This document shows, piece by piece, positions 56,661-64,000 of a stretch of 64,000 nt of DNA. The number at the start of each line of letters is the position of its first letter. The first letter of the stretch is position 1. The position numbers and the translations under genes are program-made. The notes beneath the pieces are model-generated. The model did no database searches and was not told the DNA's origin. It saw nothing but the letters and a program-made list of their open reading frames with translations. This DNA is from Streptomyces sp. 35G-GA-8 (lineage in GTDB: Bacteria > Actinomycetota > Actinomycetes > Streptomycetales > Streptomycetaceae). Location: the NCBI RefSeq assembly GCF_023534745.1, contig NZ_JAMHJQ010000015.1:150564-214563 (forward strand), read 5' to 3'.

Positions 56661-57890
56661 ATGGTGCTCCCCTCGTCCGTCCGCGGCGGCCGGCTGTCCT
56701 CGCGCGCCACCGATGTCGCCATGACACATCTCGTCACCGCCGTCGTGGTCGTTTCGACGCTGGTCCAGATGGCGTCCGGGAGCGAACCGCCCGTCCGTGC
56801 GGCGATCAGCTGGGCACTGATCGGCATCAGCTGCGGGGCCCTGTACTTCCGGCGCCGCAAGCCGCTGAGCGTGGCCGTGATCACGCTGCTGGCCTGCGGA
56901 ATCTACTACCCGGTGAGCGTGACCGACGGCCCTGCGCTGGCCGCCTTCGCGCTCGCGCTCTACACGCTGGCCGCCGAAGGACACTTCACCGTCTCGGTCG
57001 CCCTGGCGGCCGTCACCCTGCTCGCCGTGGGCTTCGGCGAGGTCGTCCTGAACTCCGGAAACCGCCAGATCGACGACGTTTCCGTCGCCATGCTCGCCGG
57101 CTGGCTGATCAGCCTCGTCGCGATCGGCCGCGCCCAGCGCACACGGCTCGCCTATCTCCACGAGGCCGAGCAGCGGGCGCTGGCCGCCGAACGCGAGCAG
57201 GAGGCGCGAGCGCGGCAGAGCGCCACCGAGGAGCGGCTGCGGATCGCCCGCGAACTCCACGACATCCTGGGCCACAGCATTTCGCTGATCAACGTCCAGG
57301 CCGGTGCGACGCTGCACCGGCTGAGCAAGAAACCGGAGCCTCCGGTCGCGCTCGCCGCGGCGGCGGAGACACTGGAGGCGGTCAAGGCCACCAGTAAGGA
57401 GGCCCTGCGGGAACTGCGCGCAACACTCGGCGTCCTGCGCCAGGCCGACGAGGCGGCGCCGACCGCTCCGACGTCCGGCCTCGACCGGCTGGGCGAACTG
57501 GTCGAGCGGGCACGCGCGACGGGCATCGACGTCCGTGTCCGTACGGAGGGCGGCTCCCGCTCACTGCCGCCGTCGGTCGACCTGGCCGCGTACCGGATCG
57601 TCCAGGAATCGCTCACGAACGTGACCCGGCACGCCGGCGCCCGCAGCGCGCTGGTGACCATCGTCTACGGCGCTACGGACATACGGCTGCGGATCGACGA
57701 CGACGGCGGGGGCGCGGACGAGGGGGACCCGCTTCGCCCGAGCGCGCTTACGGGAGCGGGCTCGAAGCCGGGCCTCGCGGGCAGCGGTATCCGTGGCATG
57801 GCCGAGCGCGCGAGGGCGTTCGGCGGTGAACTGTCCGCCGGTAACACGGCCGATGGCTTCCGGGTGGAGGCCCGGCTGCCACTGGGCTGA
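56661..57890 (+). CDS. Sensor histidine kinase (NarL-type, HisKA_3)
   Basis: 409 residues. Four to five N-terminal hydrophobic segments to about residue 155, then a short coiled linker. The H-box reads ERLRIARELHDILGHSISL, with the catalytic His in the HD pair. The ATPase domain has YRIVQESLTNVTRHAGA and GSGIRGMAERARAFGG. It is followed by its LuxR-type partner 27 bp downstream, forming a two-component system. Confidence 0.92.
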   Translation: MVLPSSVRGGRLSSRATDVAMTHLVTAVVVVSTLVQMASGSEPPVRAAISWALIGISCGALYFRRRKPLSVAVITLLACGIYYPVSVTDGPALAAFALALYTLAAEGHFTVSVALAAVTLLAVGFGEVVLNSGNRQIDDVSVAMLAGWLISLVAIGRAQRTRLAYLHEAEQRALAAEREQEARARQSATEERLRIARELHDILGHSISLINVQAGATLHRLSKKPEPPVALAAAAETLEAVKATSKEALRELRATLGVLRQADEAAPTAPTSGLDRLGELVERARATGIDVRVRTEGGSRSLPPSVDLAAYRIVQESLTNVTRHAGARSALVTIVYGATDIRLRIDDDGGGADEGDPLRPSALTGAGSKPGLAGSGIRGMAERARAFGGELSAGNTADGFRVEARLPLG

Positions 57891-57917
57891 CGCCGCTACT
57901 GAAGTGAAGGGAACCGA

Positions 57918-58583
57918 ATGATCCGCGTGGTGCTCGCCGACGACCAGACGCTCGTACGGGCCGGCTTCCGCTCTATCCTCGACTCCGAGGACGACATGGA
58001 GGTGGTCGGCGAGGCGTCCGACGGCGAGCAGGCGATCACCCTCGCCCGGGAGTTGCGCCCCGACGTGGTCCTGATGGACATCAGAATGCCGGGACTCGAC
58101 GGTCTGGAGGCCACCCGCCGGATCCTCGGCGACTCGCGCCTGGACGGGGTACGGGTCGTCATCCTCACCACCTTCGACATCGACGACTACGTCTATGGCG
58201 CGCTGCGCGCCGGGGCCTCCGGATTCCTGGTCAAGGACACCGAGCCGATGGAACTGCTGCACGGCGTACGGGTGGTGGCGCGCGGCGACGCGCTGATCGC
58301 CCCGGCCGTCACGCGCCGGCTGATCGCCGAGTTCGCGAGCCGCGGCAGGCAGCCCGACCCGAGCCCCCGGCTGAACGCCCTGACCGAGCGGGAGATGGAG
58401 GTGATGGGCCTGGTGGGGGCGGGGCTGTCCAATCAGGAGATCGCGCAGCGGCTGGTGCTCTCGCCGGCCACCGCGAAGACGCATGTCAGCCGGATCATGA
58501 CCAAGCTGGCGGTGCGGGACAGGGCGCAGTTGGTGATCCTCGCGTACGAGTCGGGGATGATCACCCCGGGATGGCTGGCGTAA
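57918..58583 (+). CDS. LuxR/NarL-type response regulator
   Basis: 221 residues, AAGGGAA upstream of the ATG. Receiver: MIRVVLADDQTLVRAGF, phospho-acceptor Asp in DVVLMDIRMPGLDGLEA, Lys in GFLVKDTEP. DNA-binding HTH at the C-terminus: LTEREMEVMGLVGAGLSNQEIAQRL and ATAKTHVSRIMTKL. The pair lies 117 bp upstream of cydA on the same strand, so it may regulate it. Confidence 0.92.
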   Translation: MIRVVLADDQTLVRAGFRSILDSEDDMEVVGEASDGEQAITLARELRPDVVLMDIRMPGLDGLEATRRILGDSRLDGVRVVILTTFDIDDYVYGALRAGASGFLVKDTEPMELLHGVRVVARGDALIAPAVTRRLIAEFASRGRQPDPSPRLNALTEREMEVMGLVGAGLSNQEIAQRLVLSPATAKTHVSRIMTKLAVRDRAQLVILAYESGMITPGWLA

Positions 58584-58700
58584 GCACAGGGGCGGGCGCC
58601 AAGTGGCCGGGGAAGCGGCCGGACAGCTGGGCCGAGCGGCCGGGCCCGCAACTTTCGCCGTACGCCGCTCGGTTCACCCGCGACTCCTGGGGTATGCCGG

Positions 58701-60086
58701 GTGTCACCCGTAGGCCGACGCGACGCCGTGAGCCGTACCCCCACGCTGTCGGGCGTGGCAGATCTCCTCACCGGCGCGAGCGGTTCCGTATCCACGGAGA
58801 CCCTTGATCTCGCGCGGCTCCAGTTCGCCCTCACCGCGGGCGGGCACTTCCTGTTCGTCACCCTGACGCTGGGCCTGGCGACGATCGTCGCGTGCGTCCA
58901 GACGCGGGCCGCGTGCGGCGGACGTCCGGTGCACGCGCGGATGGTGCGCTTCTGGGGCCAGTTGTACGTGATCAACTACGCGGTCGGGATCGTCACCGGC
59001 ATTGTGATGGAGTTCCAGTTCGGACTGAGCTGGAGCGGGCTGACCCATGGCGTGGGCAATATCCTCGGCGCCTCGCTCGCCGTCGAGACGATCGTCGCCT
59101 TCTTCGTGGAGTCCACCTTCCTCGGGCTGTGGATCTTCGGCTGGAACCGGTTCGGCAAGTGGGTCCATCTGGCGCTGATCTGGGTGGTCACGCTGACGGC
59201 CTATCTGTCGGCGTACTGGATCCTGGTCGCGAACGGCTTCCTCAACCACCCGGTGGGGCACCGGATGGAGGACAGTCAGGCGGTCCTCGACGACATGGGC
59301 GCCCTGCTCACCAATCCGAGCGCGCTGCTCGCCTTCGGACACATCCTGGCCGGGTCGCTGCTGACCGCCGGCTTCTTCATGGCGGGCGTCAGCGCGTATC
59401 ACCTCTTCCGGCGCACGCCGGAGTGGGAGTTCTTCGGGCGCGGCCTGCGGATCGGGGTGTTCGTCTCCCTTCCCGCGCTGGTGGTGACCGCGGGCTTCGG
59501 CGGTGTTCAACTGGTGTCGCTCGCCGAGTTGCAGCCCATGAAGTCGGCCGTCTTCCAGCAGAAGACGGCCGAGATCGCACAGCTCCAGACGGACTTGGTG
59601 GCGCGGTTCGGGCCTGGGGACTATGTGCCGTCGGAGGCGTGGACGCGCGGCGGCGCGCTGGTGATGCTGATCGCCTTCGCGCTGATGATGTACCTCTGCG
59701 TGGCCGGTGCGGTGCTCGGCTGCTTCCGGAAAGTGGTCTTCCGCTTCCGGCTCTGGCATCTGGTGCTGATGGCGTCCGTGCCGCTGCCCTATCTCGCGAT
59801 GATCAGCGGCTGGGTCTTCCGGGAGGCGGGCCGGCAGCCCTGGGTGGTGTACGGGGTGCTGCGGACGCGGGACGCGGTCTCGGAGCTGTCCCCCACCGCG
59901 ATGCGCACCTCGCTGATCGCCTTCACCACGCTCTTCGTCCTGCTGGCCGCCGTCAACGCGTGGCTGCTCTGGCGCCATGCCCGGCTCGGTCCCGTGGAGT
60001 CAGGACTCGGCCATGACGAACGCGCCGTGGGTGACAACCGGGACGATCCCGGCCCGGCGGACACCCTGCCCGCCACGCGCTACTGA
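58701..60086 (+). CDS. cydA: Cytochrome bd ubiquinol oxidase subunit I
   Basis: 461 residues. The haem and quinol features of CydA are present: LARLQFALTAGGHFLFV (haem b595 His), GIVMEFQFGLSW and ETIVAFFVESTFLGLW (conserved Glu residues), LLAFGHILAGSLL (b558 His) and AMISGWVFREAGRQPWVVYG (b558 Met). A short Q-loop with LQPMKSAV. It reduces oxygen to water at high affinity. Start is uncertain; GTG at 58701 is used, with later GTGs at 58728 possible. Confidence 0.9.
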   Translation: MSPVGRRDAVSRTPTLSGVADLLTGASGSVSTETLDLARLQFALTAGGHFLFVTLTLGLATIVACVQTRAACGGRPVHARMVRFWGQLYVINYAVGIVTGIVMEFQFGLSWSGLTHGVGNILGASLAVETIVAFFVESTFLGLWIFGWNRFGKWVHLALIWVVTLTAYLSAYWILVANGFLNHPVGHRMEDSQAVLDDMGALLTNPSALLAFGHILAGSLLTAGFFMAGVSAYHLFRRTPEWEFFGRGLRIGVFVSLPALVVTAGFGGVQLVSLAELQPMKSAVFQQKTAEIAQLQTDLVARFGPGDYVPSEAWTRGGALVMLIAFALMMYLCVAGAVLGCFRKVVFRFRLWHLVLMASVPLPYLAMISGWVFREAGRQPWVVYGVLRTRDAVSELSPTAMRTSLIAFTTLFVLLAAVNAWLLWRHARLGPVESGLGHDERAVGDNRDDPGPADTLPATRY

Positions 60087-60095
60087 GGAGCCTCT

Positions 60096-60878
60096 GTGGA
60101 GACCCTGGCCATCGTCCTGCTCGCCTTCTTCATCGCCGGCTACTTCGTCCTCGGCGGCGCGGACATCGGGACCGGCATGTTGCTGCCGTATCTCGGCCGC
60201 GACGAGGCGGGACGACGACTCGTCATCGCGTCCTTCGCCCCCTTCTTCCTCGGCAACGAGGTTTGGCTGGTGGCCACCGCAGGAGTGCTCATCGGCTGTT
60301 TTCCCGAACTGGAGGGGGAGTTGCTGGGCGGCCAGTTCGTGGTGGTCGTACCGCTGCTCATCGGGTGGGTCGTACGGGACTCGGGCCTGTGGCTGCGGGG
60401 TCGCGCGCCCGGCGGCTCCTCCCTTTGGCGCGCGCTGTGCGACGGCGCGGTGGTATGCGGGAGCTGGGCCGTCGCGCTGTCCTGGGGCCGGCTGTTCACG
60501 GCGCTGTTCTCCGGAAGCCCCCAGGCGCCGGCGCCGGGCCCGGCGGCCGTACTCACCGCCCTCGCGGTGGCCGCGTGTTTCGCCGTACACGGGCTGGGCT
60601 TCGCCGCCGTACGGCTGACCGGGGCGCCCTACGAACGGGCCCGGCAGCTGATGGGCCGCACCCGTCCCGCGCAGTCCCTGGCGCTGACCGCCGTGCTGAT
60701 GGCGGCGCTGCCCCTGCTCGCCGGGCGCCTTCTGCCGTTGTACGAGTCGGCCGCGGACGGGGCGACCCTCGCGCTGCTCGTGCCCGCGGTGCTGGTGATC
60801 ACCCCACTGCTGGTCGCCGCGCAGGCGTGGCTGTGGTGGACCTTCCGGCACCGGGTGACCGGGCCGTCCTATCTCTGA
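60096..60878 (+). CDS. cydB: Cytochrome bd ubiquinol oxidase subunit II (short form)
   Basis: 260 residues from a GTG with GAGGAG upstream, 9 bp after cydA. The N-terminal half is CydB-like (LAFFIAGYFVLGGADIGTGMLLPYL, FFLGNEVWLVATAGVLIGCFPE), with about seven helices in all. Common CydB proteins have 330-380 residues, so ~70-100 residues are missing relative to them. No cydDC export genes are adjacent. Confidence 0.88.
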   Translation: METLAIVLLAFFIAGYFVLGGADIGTGMLLPYLGRDEAGRRLVIASFAPFFLGNEVWLVATAGVLIGCFPELEGELLGGQFVVVVPLLIGWVVRDSGLWLRGRAPGGSSLWRALCDGAVVCGSWAVALSWGRLFTALFSGSPQAPAPGPAAVLTALAVAACFAVHGLGFAAVRLTGAPYERARQLMGRTRPAQSLALTAVLMAALPLLAGRLLPLYESAADGATLALLVPAVLVITPLLVAAQAWLWWTFRHRVTGPSYL

Positions 60879-60903
60879 CCTCCCTCCGATGTCCTGATGT
60901 CGC

Positions 60904-62319
60904 CTACGGCTGCGGCGGCCGCCCGTCGTCCGCGCTCGTGCTGTCCGCGCGCGTTTCGGTACGGGTGTCCCCGCGGGTGTCCGTGTGCAGTACGCGGCGA
61001 ATCTGGCGCAGCAGCGGCACTCCGTCGCGCGGCCTGCGGCCGTGCACGCGCGGGTCGTCCATCACGTCGTACCGCTTCACGTACGCCCCGAGGAACGCCT
61101 GGAGCGTGGCGACCGCCGGAATCGCGATCAGCGCGCCCACCGCGCCCAGCAGCGCCGTACCCGCGATGACCGACCCGAAGGCCACGGCCGGGTGGATGTC
61201 GACGGTCTTGGCCGTCAGCTTGGGCTGGAGCATGTAGTTCTCGAACTGCTGGTAGATCACCACGAACCCGAGCACCCAGACCGCGTACCAGGGGTCCACG
61301 GTGAAGGCGATCAGCATCGGAAGCGCGCCCGCCAGATAGGTGCCGATCGTCGGAATGAACTGGGAGACGAGCCCCACCCAGATCGCCAGCGCCGGTGCGT
61401 ACGGCACACCCAGGATCTCCAGCAGGACGTAATGCGCGGCACCGGAGATGAGGGCCATCAACCCGCGTGAGTAGAGATAGCCGCCGGTCTTGACGACGGC
61501 GATCTCCCAGGCGCGCAGCACTTCGGCCTGCCGGGCCGGCGGGAGCACGGAGCAGAGCGCGCGCCGCAGCCGGGGCCCGTCGGCCGCGAAGTAGAACGAG
61601 AACAGGAAGATCGTCAGCAGCCGGAACAGCCCGCCCAGCACGGTGGTGGAGATGTCCAGGACGCCCGTCGCGCTGTTCTGCACATAGCGCTGGAGCCAGT
61701 CGGAGTGCAGCAGGCTGTCCTGGACGGCGACCCTGGACAGCTCCGTGTGGAAGGTGTCGTTGATCCAGTTGATCACCGAGTCGAGGTACTGGGGGAAGGA
61801 TTCGACCATTTCGATGATCTGGCTCGCCAGCATGGAGCCGAGCATCACCATGAAGCCGACACAGACGATCATGACCACGAAGAAAACCAGGAAAGTGGCG
61901 AGTCCACGCCGCATCCCGCGGTCCGCCATCCGGCTCACGGCGGGCTCGACCGCCAGCGCCAGGAAGAACGCGATCAGCATATTGATCAGCAGGCCGATGA
62001 GCTGGTGGAACGCCCAGCTGCCGAGCTGGAAGCAGGCTATGAGCGCCAGCGCGAGGACCATGGCGCGGGGCAGCCAGCGGGGCATCTGGCGCCGCCCGCC
62101 GTCACTGCCCGCAGAGGACCCCGGCGTGCCCGAAGGGCTCGTGGAAGAGCCCGTGGGAGCCGTCGATGGAGGAACCGCCGCAGGAGCTGTCGAAGACGCC
62201 TCGGGAGGCGTGCCCGGTGCGGGATCCGGCGGAGGGATCGGCGGTCGGAGGTCCGGTGCGGAGTTGTCGGTCGGTGCCACTGAGCAAGTGTCGCCTACCG
62301 CTGTGACAACCGGCCCCAT
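60904..62319 (-). CDS. AI-2E family membrane transporter
   Basis: 471 residues. An N-terminal ~80-residue Pro/Ser/Thr-rich region is followed by about eight hydrophobic segments with the family pattern: LINMLIAFFLALAVEPAVSRMADRGMRRG, LASQIIEMVESFP, GLVSQFIPTIGTYLAGALPMLIAF and VYQQFENYMLQPKLTAKTVDIHPAV. Despite the name most members are not shown to carry AI-2. The C-terminal tail is hydrophilic. The ATG has a weak ribosome site; a later GTG is possible. Confidence 0.88.
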   Translation of the reverse strand: MGPVVTAVGDTCSVAPTDNSAPDLRPPIPPPDPAPGTPPEASSTAPAAVPPSTAPTGSSTSPSGTPGSSAGSDGGRRQMPRWLPRAMVLALALIACFQLGSWAFHQLIGLLINMLIAFFLALAVEPAVSRMADRGMRRGLATFLVFFVVMIVCVGFMVMLGSMLASQIIEMVESFPQYLDSVINWINDTFHTELSRVAVQDSLLHSDWLQRYVQNSATGVLDISTTVLGGLFRLLTIFLFSFYFAADGPRLRRALCSVLPPARQAEVLRAWEIAVVKTGGYLYSRGLMALISGAAHYVLLEILGVPYAPALAIWVGLVSQFIPTIGTYLAGALPMLIAFTVDPWYAVWVLGFVVIYQQFENYMLQPKLTAKTVDIHPAVAFGSVIAGTALLGAVGALIAIPAVATLQAFLGAYVKRYDVMDDPRVHGRRPRDGVPLLRQIRRVLHTDTRGDTRTETRADSTSADDGRPPQP

Positions 62320-62445
62320 GGTCGGACGAAATCACATCGCCTCGGCATCACATCGCCCTCGCGGAGGCCATACCTCCGCCCCTGACCCCCTGGGACCCCG
62401 ACCCCCCGACCCCCCGACCCCCTGGGCCGCTGTGGAGCCCGCGGG
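62320..62445 (-). promoter_or_regulatory. Upstream region of AI-2E gene with hairpin and G-quadruplex motif
   Basis: Between DUF3046 and the AI-2E gene start (both minus). It holds a 7-bp hairpin gcggagg-ccata-cctccgc (62361-62379) and C-runs at 62386-62390, 62396-62399, 62402-62407, 62410-62415 and 62418-62422. The minus strand therefore reads five long G tracts with short loops. A copy of atcacatcgcc occurs twice (62332, 62347). Confidence 0.5.
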
Positions 62446-62640
62446 TCAGCGCTTCTCGGGTGGAATCCCCATGGCGACGCAGACCCCGCGCCAGACGTCC
62501 TTGGCCTCCCAGCCCGCTTCCAGTGCCTCGTGGACCGTACGACCGCCCAGCTCCGCCATCACATGGTCGCGGGCGAAGGAGTCGGCGTAGGCCGCCCCGA
62601 AGTGGTCCGCCATGCGCTCCCAGAAAATCGTCAACCGCAT
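62446..62640 (-). CDS. DUF3046 protein
   Basis: 64 residues from the ATG of MRLTIFWERMADHF. The whole sequence matches DUF3046, a small actinobacterial family often found near recA-recX; here it is about 8 kb from recA. Function unknown. Confidence 0.9.
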   Translation of the reverse strand: MRLTIFWERMADHFGAAYADSFARDHVMAELGGRTVHEALEAGWEAKDVWRGVCVAMGIPPEKR

Positions 62641-62720
62641 GCCACCAGTATCCCGCCCCTGAGAGTGCAGCCCGGCCGGTCCCCCCATGCTCGGGCGCGG
62701 TTCCGCCCTACGGTCGGAAC

Positions 62721-63719
62721 ATGGCCGGCACCGCAGCATCCTCCGAGTCCTCAGGGTCTTCCGGATCCTCCCCGCCCTCCGTGTCCCTCTCGTCGCCCCT
62801 CTCGTCGCCCCTCTCCCGGGCCGAGCACTTCATCTGGCTCACGGCCCGGGTACTCGAACAGCGACGTTTCGCCTTTCACTTCCTGACCGGAAGCGCCGGT
62901 CGGGGCCGTGGCGCCGAGGCCGTCGAGGCGGCCCTCACCGCGTACCGCGAGGAGGACGGCGGGTACGGTCACGGGCTCGAACCCGATCTGCGCGGCCCCC
63001 TGAGCCAGCCGCTGCACACGGCGCACGCGCTGCGCGTACTCGACTCCATCGGCCGCTGCGACGGGCTGCGGGTCGAGCGGATCTGCCGCTACCTCACGGC
63101 CGTCTCCACGGCCGAGGGCGCGCTGCCCGCCGTCCACCCGTCCCAGCGCGGCTATCCGTACGCGCCCCGCCTCCCCGTCGTCGACGATCCGTCCGGCGAC
63201 CTGCTGGCGACGGGCCCGGTGGTCGGGCTGCTGCACCGCAACGAGGTCTGGCACGCCTGGCTCTTCCGCGCCACCGACTTCTGCTGGGCGGCCGTCGAGC
63301 GGCTGGACGAGTCGCATCCGTACGAGATCGAAGCAGCGGTGGCCTTCCTGGACGGCGTGCCCGACCGGGCGCGGGCCGAGGCGGCGGCGGACCGCCTCGG
63401 CCGGCTCGTACGGGCGCGCGGGCTGGTGGTACTGGATCCGGCGCGGCGCACGGAGTACCCCGTACCACCGGCGTACGCGCCGGGTGAGCGCCACTACCCG
63501 TACGACTACGCGCGCGTGCCCGAGTCCCTGGCCCGCGCGTGGTTCACGGACGAGGAGATGGAGCGGTCGCTCGACCATCTGGCCGGTCTTCAGCGGGAGG
63601 ACGGCGGCTGGCCGATCGCCCGGCGCGCATGGGCACCGGGTACGGCGCTGGAGACACGGCCGATCGTGACCATCGAGGCCCTGCGGACACTGCGTGCCCA
63701 CGGCCGTGCCATCAGTTGA
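62721..63719 (+). CDS. Prenyltransferase/terpene-cyclase-repeat-like protein
   Basis: 332 residues from the ATG of MAGTAASSE. After a Ser/Pro-rich N-terminus (with 12-bp repeats encoding SSPL units) comes an alpha/alpha-toroid-like region: TAYREEDGGYGHGLEPDLRGP (QW-like motif), LHTAHALRVLDSIGRC, and a final LDHLAGLQREDGGWPI. This matches the prenyltransferase/squalene oxidase repeat family without identifying an activity; no DxDD motif is visible. Confidence 0.8.
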   Translation: MAGTAASSESSGSSGSSPPSVSLSSPLSSPLSRAEHFIWLTARVLEQRRFAFHFLTGSAGRGRGAEAVEAALTAYREEDGGYGHGLEPDLRGPLSQPLHTAHALRVLDSIGRCDGLRVERICRYLTAVSTAEGALPAVHPSQRGYPYAPRLPVVDDPSGDLLATGPVVGLLHRNEVWHAWLFRATDFCWAAVERLDESHPYEIEAAVAFLDGVPDRARAEAAADRLGRLVRARGLVVLDPARRTEYPVPPAYAPGERHYPYDYARVPESLARAWFTDEEMERSLDHLAGLQREDGGWPIARRAWAPGTALETRPIVTIEALRTLRAHGRAIS

Positions 63720-63785
63720 GGCCGTCAAGTCCTGACGGGACCGGACCCGGCGGGACCCGACGAGCTGTCACCGCCGGGCCCTCGT

Positions 63786-64000
63786 TCAGCCGCCGAGTGC
63801 CCTCACTCCTGCCGTGACGACCACAGCCGCCGCCACGACCACCAGGAACGGGGCGCGCAGCACCAACGCGAGAGCCGCCGCGGCGAGCCCCGCGCCCCGG
63901 GCGTCCAGCACGAGTGCGCCGTTCGCGCTGAAGGTCTGCTGAGCGGTCAGCGCGGCGAGCAGGGCCACGGGCAACAGGGCGGACAGCCGCTGGACGAGGG
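63786..64000 (-). CDS. AzlD-family membrane protein, C-terminal fragment (window edge)
   Basis: The final ~71 codons are in the window. Two or three hydrophobic helices (LPVALLAALTAQQTF and AALALVLRAPFLVVVAAAVVVTAGVRAL) around LVLDARGAG suggest AzlD, the small partner of AzlC in branched-chain amino acid export. The upstream partner would be beyond the edge. Confidence 0.75.
   Translation of the reverse strand, partial: LVQRLSALLPVALLAALTAQQTFSANGALVLDARGAGLAAAALALVLRAPFLVVVAAAVVVTAGVRALGG

Noticed and set aside
63722-63738. Small hairpin ccgtca-agtcc-tgacgg after the prenyltransferase-like gene
   Set aside because: Only 6 bp of stem; too weak to call a terminator.

Overview
The window is high-GC actinobacterial chromosome and almost certainly from a Streptomyces. 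Codon third positions are strongly G/C, GTG starts are frequent, and gene content and order follow the conserved recA-lexA neighbourhood of Streptomyces: recA-recX, gluABCD with a two-component pair, miaB, miaA, dapF, an RshA-type RelA/SpoT protein, hflX, lexA, nrdR-nrdJ and rnhB. No tRNA, rRNA, CRISPR array, insertion sequence or prophage was seen. It is mostly a core-genome window with some accessory islands.

Layout. 1-3708: a NUDIX hydrolase end, a glycogen-debranching-like protein and a DUF4192 protein. 3709-12830: a group with DNA-processing flavour, consisting of a RecQ helicase fused to a phosphoribosyltransferase-like domain, a RadC-like protein without metal ligands, a protein resembling a helicase C-terminal domain, and RNase HII. 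It is followed by a DUF4173 membrane protein, an ADP-ribosylglycohydrolase, a histidine phosphatase and a YdbC-like protein. 13026-18502: TerD, the B12-dependent ribonucleotide reductase NrdJ, NrdR and LexA, with paired NrdR boxes and an SOS box between nrdR and lexA. 18626-26732: a DinG-type helicase and a four-gene NIS siderophore locus. 27076-30552: a lipoprotein serine protease and a Ser/Thr kinase with a WD40 propeller. 30942-42293: hflX, an M1 peptidase, rshA, dapF, miaA, two small genes, a LigB-like protein and miaB.

42450-49294: a TAXI-type binding protein, then a divergent glutamate-transport unit (gluK-gluR against gluABCD) with stem-loops around gluB. 49509-52364: an FAD monooxygenase and a sulfur module (cysteine-rich leader peptide, cysteine dioxygenase, rhodanese) that looks cysteine-attenuated. 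52459-54176: recX and recA, with an SOS box in the recA promoter. 54783-64000: a secreted FG-GAP protein, a two-component system, a cytochrome bd oxidase with an unusually short CydB, an AI-2E family membrane protein, DUF3046, a prenyltransferase-like protein and an AzlD end.

The points most worth a second look are the leaderless Cys-rich attenuator, the RecQ-PRTase fusion with two inverted DnaA boxes in its promoter region, the siderophore locus lacking a hydroxylase and decarboxylase, and the metal-ligand-free RadC-like protein. All functional calls come from reading translated sequence and recalled family knowledge. No database search was run.
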